This document shows, one piece after another, positions 59,236 to 64,000 of a stretch of DNA of 64,000 nt. A program made the translations under genes and the position numbers. The notes under the pieces were generated by a model. The model was not told where the DNA came from, ran no database searches, and saw only the letters and a list, made by a program, of their open reading frames with translations. Positions within the stretch are counted from its first letter, which is position 1, and each line of letters starts with the position of its first letter. The DNA comes from Coleophoma eucalyptorum (Eukaryota; Ascomycota; Leotiomycetes; Helotiales; Dermateaceae): positions 1 through 64,000 of the forward strand of contig JALRME010000049.1 in NCBI GenBank assembly GCA_026120035.1, written 5' to 3'.

Positions 59236-59701
59236 AGCGATCTTGCATTATTGATGAGTGGAGCCATGCACTGGATAGGGAATTAGGTCTGGGATACCAA
59301 CGGCGCTAGCGTTTTGTTTTAGGATTGTTTATATGAAATGGTATGCCAAAGAGGCGATATGACAACTCAACTTAGCAGAGATTTCATAGCGGCTTCTCAA
59401 ACCAAGACATATTTCGTGTGAGATCGAAACATTTAATGATTCTTTCGGGCCTCCTACGGAGTAGCTCGCCATATCGACATAGCTAAGAATTCCCTGCCTA
59501 AATCACTTCGAGTCACTTTTGATGTTGATGTAAGTGCCGGACTATCAACCATACTAATACTCATGAAACAGACGAACGGCTCAAACACAAGAGACAATAT
59601 TTATATTTTTGTCTCTCTTATTCAGAAACTAGTCTCCAGCTGTGAGAAGCGATTTTTGAACCTGAGCAGGATGCGAGTATACCTGAGATTTCTAGCATCA
59701 A
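59236..59701. other. Spacer, no gene
   Basis: Mixed sequence downstream of the E2 gene; nothing recognised. Confidence 0.5.
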
Positions 59702-60217
59702 ATGCCCAGTAAGACGATTGTCATCAAACTTCCTGGCCAAGCTCCTTGTGCCGAAAGACTAGGCTGGGGGCTTATTATCCGGAGAATTTTACAAACCTTC
59801 TTTTTTATTTTGGCGGCAGTTGACTTCCCAAATTTTGCCAGAAACGGGTTCCTGCTTGGGGCTGGTTGGAGACCTGTTGCTCTAGACCTGTGCCGGAGCC
59901 TACTGCAATTGATATCGATGAATATAGCAGCGTATTGTCTATGTGTCGACATTTCTGTTCATTTAATCTTAACACATGCTGGCAAAGTAAAGATAGCATC
60001 TCTAATTGGGTTTGAAACTAAGTATTATATATTGATATCTACCGCCAGCATGCTATCACTAATATATTCAAGAGATCCACTTTACGAAATGCTCTGGAGC
60101 ATTTTGTTTTTTGCCATCTTCACTTCTTGTACATACTGCCTGAGTAGTTATTGGACAATTAACCTCCAATCCAGGCAGAACGCATATGCCTCAAGCTGTA
60201 TGCAGTCAATAACATGA
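59702..60217 (+). CDS. Unknown multi-pass membrane protein
   Basis: Single open frame of 171 aa from an ATG. Three or four hydrophobic segments are visible (LQTFFFILAAVDF, LLQLISMNIAAYCLCVDI, YYILISTASMLSLIYS, MLWSILFFAIFTSCTYCL). The layout, with short loops such as FARNGFLLGAGWRPVALDLCRS, resembles small fungal wax-synthase-like or orphan membrane proteins, but no catalytic motif is seen. Moderate composition and length make it a plausible gene; further exons cannot be excluded. Confidence 0.45.
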   Translation: MPSKTIVIKLPGQAPCAERLGWGLIIRRILQTFFFILAAVDFPNFARNGFLLGAGWRPVALDLCRSLLQLISMNIAAYCLCVDISVHLILTHAGKVKIASLIGFETKYYILISTASMLSLIYSRDPLYEMLWSILFFAIFTSCTYCLSSYWTINLQSRQNAYASSCMQSIT

Positions 60218-60743
60218 GAATTATGCCCCACTCATTTAAACATGAACAAATGCTAAACAGTTATACTGAGTTGACAAAGTGTCACAAACAAAATTAATTA
60301 CCACTGTTCGGAGATTCATAACTTTAGCACATTGAGCAATAGAGGTGACCTCTCTGGCTTTATATCTTTGCTGTATATGACGATGGCTACCTCGCTACAT
60401 ACATCCTATGCGGCATTGCGCTTCGGCAGAAGATAGAACTTCTCCAAGTCCCTCGTGAAACAAAAAATCGTTTGTGATTCTTATTTAGTAAAAAGGAAAA
60501 GAAAAATGAACTCTGCGATTTCAGTTTTCCCTCTGACTAAATGAGGATTTCCTGCCCAGTCTTGGCTCTTTAAGGAAAGTTCCAGGTAATTGATGAAAAA
60601 AGCCCCTGGTATAGGGATGGAATGTATTCTTCCGCTGATATAAATAAAGAATGTGTCTGGATGGCAAGACACTTGAAGTCGAAAGTTTAGAGATCTTCAG
60701 AGTTTTTGATCAGGTACATGCAGCTCACTGACATCATCGTCAA
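60218..60743. other. Spacer, no gene
   Basis: AT-rich; nothing recognised. Confidence 0.5.
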
Positions 60744-61214
60744 TCATAATTGGTTATTTTGCTCTGCCTTCGAGTTAGGGACCGGTACCAGTGGGGCTGT
60801 CCAAACCACTGCTTTCGCCCAGATTCTCACATTTTCGTAGTCCTCGCCATCGTCATTCCCAGACGCTTCTAGCCAAGGATGGACAACGACTCTCACTGTT
60901 GCGTCTTTGAGAGTTTCGTCGCAGTCTTCGTCCTTTTGTGCCAGCGGATGTTGTTCCATCGTATCTGCAGAAAAACCATATTTGTTTAATTCGAGTGCCG
61001 TTTTGACGACTATCATGTTCTTGCGTGTCCATAGACTATATGAGAGCTCTGCAGCTTGCTGGAAGATTCCCTGCAGCCTTTCAAAGCAGAGGTTATCACT
61101 TTTGATGTCCTTCTTGAATAAAGTCATCGCGTTGCTTTTGGCAAGACAGTTTGCATGTCTTCTCGCGGCCTTTGCAATGCTTTCATTTGTCTTTTCTCTC
61201 AGCTTTTGCTCCAA
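60744..61214 (-). CDS. Unknown fungal protein, 3' exon (N-terminus unresolved)
   Basis: Minus-strand open frame with protein-like composition and no low complexity: KAARRHANCLAKSNAMTLFKKD, LQGIFQQAAELSYSLWTRKN and DATVRVVVHPWLEASGNDDGED. The frame has no ATG at its 5' end (it is open back to a TAA near 61272), so an upstream exon on the minus strand, or truncation by the adjoining Hsp70-like remnant, is likely. I have a vague memory of similar '..AxELSxxLWTQR..' segments in fungal proteins of unknown function. No function is proposed. Confidence 0.45.
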   Translation of the reverse strand: MEQKLREKTNESIAKAARRHANCLAKSNAMTLFKKDIKSDNLCFERLQGIFQQAAELSYSLWTRKNMIVVKTALELNKYGFSADTMEQHPLAQKDEDCDETLKDATVRVVVHPWLEASGNDDGEDYENVRIWAKAVVWTAPLVPVPNSKAEQNNQL

Positions 61215-61389
61215 GTTCTCCTGGCTAAGCTTGGAAGGATACAGCGACCTTAAAGTACCAGCTCGCCAGAATTATGCATCACGATAATTTACTGCGTAAT
61301 TAGTTGAATCCTGGCAGCGGAGTTTTAAATGGCTTACCTTTCAACACATCCTCGTAAATCTCTTGTAAGGGGGTATTTTTCTTCGTATT

Positions 61390-63021
61390 TGCCGTGTCCC
61401 CGTCTTTAGAAAAGATAAAGAATGGATCTCCAAGGACATTCGCGTAAACTCTGTCACCTTACCTGTTATCTGGTTTGAAGAGGCGAAAGATAAGACCCTG
61501 GAAGCTGCAAAGGCTGCAGGGTTTGGAAGTCGACCTTTTGATGAAGTCTTCACAATTGCTGAGCCAGAAGCTGCTGCAATTGCCACGCCCAAGCTGTATT
61601 CTGAGCTAGACTCCATCAAGTCAATTACGGTAAGCTCTTCATTAAATTCTTTGAATTTCCTGACCATGGCTAGGGAGGGGAGAATATCTTGCTCTGCGAC
61701 CGTGGTGGTGGCACAGTGGATATCACGACTTACAAGATCACTTCTATCTCACCACGACTAGAGTTTGGAGAGCTTTGCGTCGACGTTGGTAAGTCCATTT
61801 ACTAGGATCCCAGTAGAAAGAGTTAATTGTTCCTTTATAGGAGGCAAATGTGGTTCCACCTACATCGACCGTAGATTTACCGCTCTTCTCAAGGAACGAT
61901 TTGGTAAGGACTTTGAGAAGGTTCCCTCTTCCAAGAAAGGGCCTGGGAGCATTTTTATGGATGATTTTTAAAAGTCTAAGTGGAACTTTGGAAATGCCGA
62001 AGATGGGGGCAACCAGGAAATTGAGGGGATCAAAATGGATATTCCCGAGTCTGACTACTATGATGCCGAAGAGAACACTGTGTTGCTTTCAGCGTAAGCT
62101 CAGCTGGTGATTTTCTTGATATGGCGTACGCTAACAAAACAAATAGCTCCGATATGAAGAATCTCTTCGCTCCTGTTGTGGATGAAGTCATCAGACTAGT
62201 CACCCAACAGGTGAGGGAGGCTTCAGTGAATCCGAATTTCTTTTTACAGAACTTCAGAAGTGGTGCCTCGCCAATGGAAAGATCAAGCTTATGCGCCCAT
62301 CTAATCCGTATAGGCCCCTGATGTTAGCAATTCTAGACGTAGCTGACGCTTTTCAGCCAAGCTGCCGTAGCCCGTGGTGCAACTATCCGTGGTCTCGAAG
62401 GTCTTGCGCCAAGTTTAAAGCAATGTCGACTGCATTACGGATTCAAAATCAATAACCGTTTTAGAGATGGTCTTGATCCAGAGCGATATTCTTATATAGA
62501 TGATTTCGACAACAAAAAGTATTGCAGAAATCTAATTTTGGTGGGTCGTTGCGAAGGTTGGTTTATGAAATAGGGCAGCATTGTCTTTGCATGCTAATGT
62601 AACTAGAGTGACACAATTTATCCAGGAACCAGCAAGTTACATAACATAAGACAGCAGTATGAACCTGGGCAAGACATATTTGCAGATATAGAACTCTATT
62701 CCTTCGCCCAGGAAGTGCCACCTGACTATACATCTATTGATGGTATGATATATATATCTAATTAAACTGGACATTTGGAGCTAATTGATTTTGAAAGTAG
62801 GTGTTCAAACAGTTGGAAGAATTAAAGCCAAAATTCCATCCACATTTGACTTGACGGGTGCTACCAAATCAAGATTCGATCCTAGGCTTGGGAAGACTAT
62901 CTACGAATGCAAACCAGCAGTCAAAGTTACCTTTGGAACCAAAGAAGGTAATTTAGAGTATGAGATTTTGATTAAGGATAAGGTCGTTGGCTCTGCCGGT
63001 ATCACCTTTCCGCACAACTAA
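61390..63021 (+). pseudogene. Hsp70-like (actin-ATPase fold) protein, broken and 5' truncated
   Basis: Exon-like blocks in order: KEWISKDIRVNSVTLPVIW then EEAKDKTLEAAKAAGFGSRP and FTIAEPEAAAIAT; after an intron CDRGGGTVDITTYKI; after another GGKCGSTYIDRRFTALLKERFG; later SDMKNLFAPVVDEVIRLV, KWCLANGKIKLMRPSNP, AVARGATIRGLEGLAP and the C-terminal FRDGLDPERYSYID to SAGITFPHN. This is the divergent Hsp70-like family expanded in filamentous fungi. Breaks: an in-frame TAA at 61969-61971 between IFMDDF and KSKWNFG; a missing VGGFGSS-type block and a frame change around 62225-62260; and no N-terminal DxGTT phosphate-loop upstream, where the antisense ORF lies instead. Introns still have good splice ends, so decay looks recent. 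Confidence 0.8.
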
Positions 63022-63639
63022 TGTCTTGCCAATATCATTGCAAACTTCTTATCTCCATTCTTCCGGATGAGCTGGAGATAAGAGTCAAAACGTAGATGGT
63101 TAGCAAGGCTATCACGGAGCAGAGAGCACAAGAAACAATTCGAAGATTTGGGCTAGATTTAGGTTTTACATAGTTATTTGCAATATCAGAAATAGAAACA
63201 TCTATGCCATACTTTTTAAAGCCTCAGAAAAGCGGTCCTGCAAAAATAGCATGACCAGTTCCGTCTGCTCGCTTAACTTTTTGTTCGTGAAAAGATTCTC
63301 AATAGAGTAGTTACAAGCAAGTCAATCGAAGAAGGCATTAACTGAGCTCAAAAATAAAAATAAAACTTGCATGTCATAGCGAGTAGCACTTATATAAATC
63401 TATGACAATTGCCTGCAGTCATTTAACATCTTCATGTTCAACAGAGATCTAGCGATTTGCACTAATCTGAAATCGCCGAGGTGAGGTGAGATCGGCCTGC
63501 AAGCAAAATTCTGCCAGGCGGTGAAGCCTATAATCTCGAAAAATTATCTTATCGTCCTGTCCCCCTTCAGGTTCAATCCACGAATTCTCGCACGCATCTA
63601 CAAGCAATTGGGCTCTCACGCAGAGTCGCATTTCCCAAG
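63022..63639. other. Spacer, no gene
   Basis: AT-rich sequence; nothing recognised. Confidence 0.5.
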
Positions 63640-64000
63640 ATGCCGCACAAACACACGCGCAAATCGCTCGATGACAAAGCCACGTCCGTTTCTCTCACTT
63701 CCTAATCCAAAACACATCACTAACCTTTCCCCACAGAATCAACCTTCCACCATCTGAAATTGCGAAGCCGCTCTCAACATCCAAATCCGCCAGCACGAAC
63801 GGCATCTTCACCAGCTCACTCGAGCGAAGCAGCACCAGCAACTCCAAAGATGCCAAGGGGCGGAGATCCAAGAAGCGCAAGCGCGACGACGCGGATGATA
63901 CGCCTAAGGCCTTTGCACGACTGATGATGTTCCGGGAGGGCAAAAAGTTACCGAGTGGTTTGGACGATGGGGTAAAAAAGGTGCGCAAGAGTAAACACCT
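63640..64000 (+). CDS. 5' part of a basic conserved protein, running off the window
   Basis: Exon 1 63640-63683 (MPHKHTRKSLDDKAT), a 53-nt intron with donor GTCCGT and acceptor CCCCACAG, exon 2 from 63737 to the window edge. The second exon reads INLPPSEIAKPLSTSKSAS, then NSKDAKGRRSKKRKRDDADD and TPKAFARLMMFREGKKLPSG. The basic cluster is a likely nuclear or nucleolar signal, and TPKAFARLM(M/Q)F..GK.LPSGLDD looks like a conserved fungal block, but I cannot name the family. The donor is weaker than others in the window; the frame match across the splice supports it. About 103 residues are visible. Confidence 0.65.

Overview
This is a window of a filamentous ascomycete (Pezizomycotina) genome. 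Genes lie on both strands, are split by many introns of about 48-60 nt with GT..AG ends and CTAAC/CTGAC-like branch sites, and are separated by long spacers. A Fot1/pogo transposon carries RIP-like stop codons. Egh16-type, choline-sulfatase, Ybp1-type and Pth11/rhodopsin-type genes suggest a plant- or soil-associated fungus, possibly Leotiomycetes; that placement is an inference. All exon models were built by eye from splice signals, reading frame and family motifs.

Layout. 1-1.4 kb: RIP-damaged Fot1/pogo transposon. 5.2-12.8 kb: three metabolic or secreted-enzyme genes on the plus strand (Egh16-like secreted protein, tannase/feruloyl-esterase family enzyme, choline sulfatase). 13.7-31.4 kb: a possible small secreted protein, a PAP2 lipid phosphatase, a tiny His/Gly-rich protein, a serine palmitoyltransferase small-subunit-like protein, a rhomboid protease, a basic nuclear-type protein, a small two-TM protein, an intron-containing tRNA-Ser(CGA) and a seven-TM rhodopsin-domain protein. 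34.5-45.1 kb: FAD-linked oxidase, SUR1/CSH1-like mannosyltransferase, GT2-like membrane glycosyltransferase and a membrane-anchored GH5 hydrolase. 45.3-47.1 kb: Ybp1/glomulin-type protein.

47.66-56.06 kb is the most interesting part: a compact terpenoid gene cluster set between two housekeeping-type genes (Ybp1-like and a DHHC palmitoyltransferase). It holds a ten-exon bifunctional terpene cyclase/prenyltransferase of 722 aa, a divergently transcribed cytochrome P450 of 528 aa, and a 2-oxoglutarate/Fe(II) dioxygenase of 429 aa that carries an N-terminal SCP2-like domain. The expected logic is C5 units to a polyprenyl diphosphate (C-terminal domain), cyclisation (N-terminal domain), then two oxidations. 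Architecture and N-terminal sequence recall the fusicoccadiene-synthase type, but the first Asp-rich motif (DDSTT) and the P450 I-helix (AGTLAT) are non-canonical, so product and even activity are open.

56.3-64 kb: DHHC palmitoyltransferase, a Ubc6/UBE2J-type tail-anchored E2, an unknown multi-TM protein, an unknown antisense ORF, a broken Hsp70-like gene, and the 5' part of a basic protein that runs off the window end.
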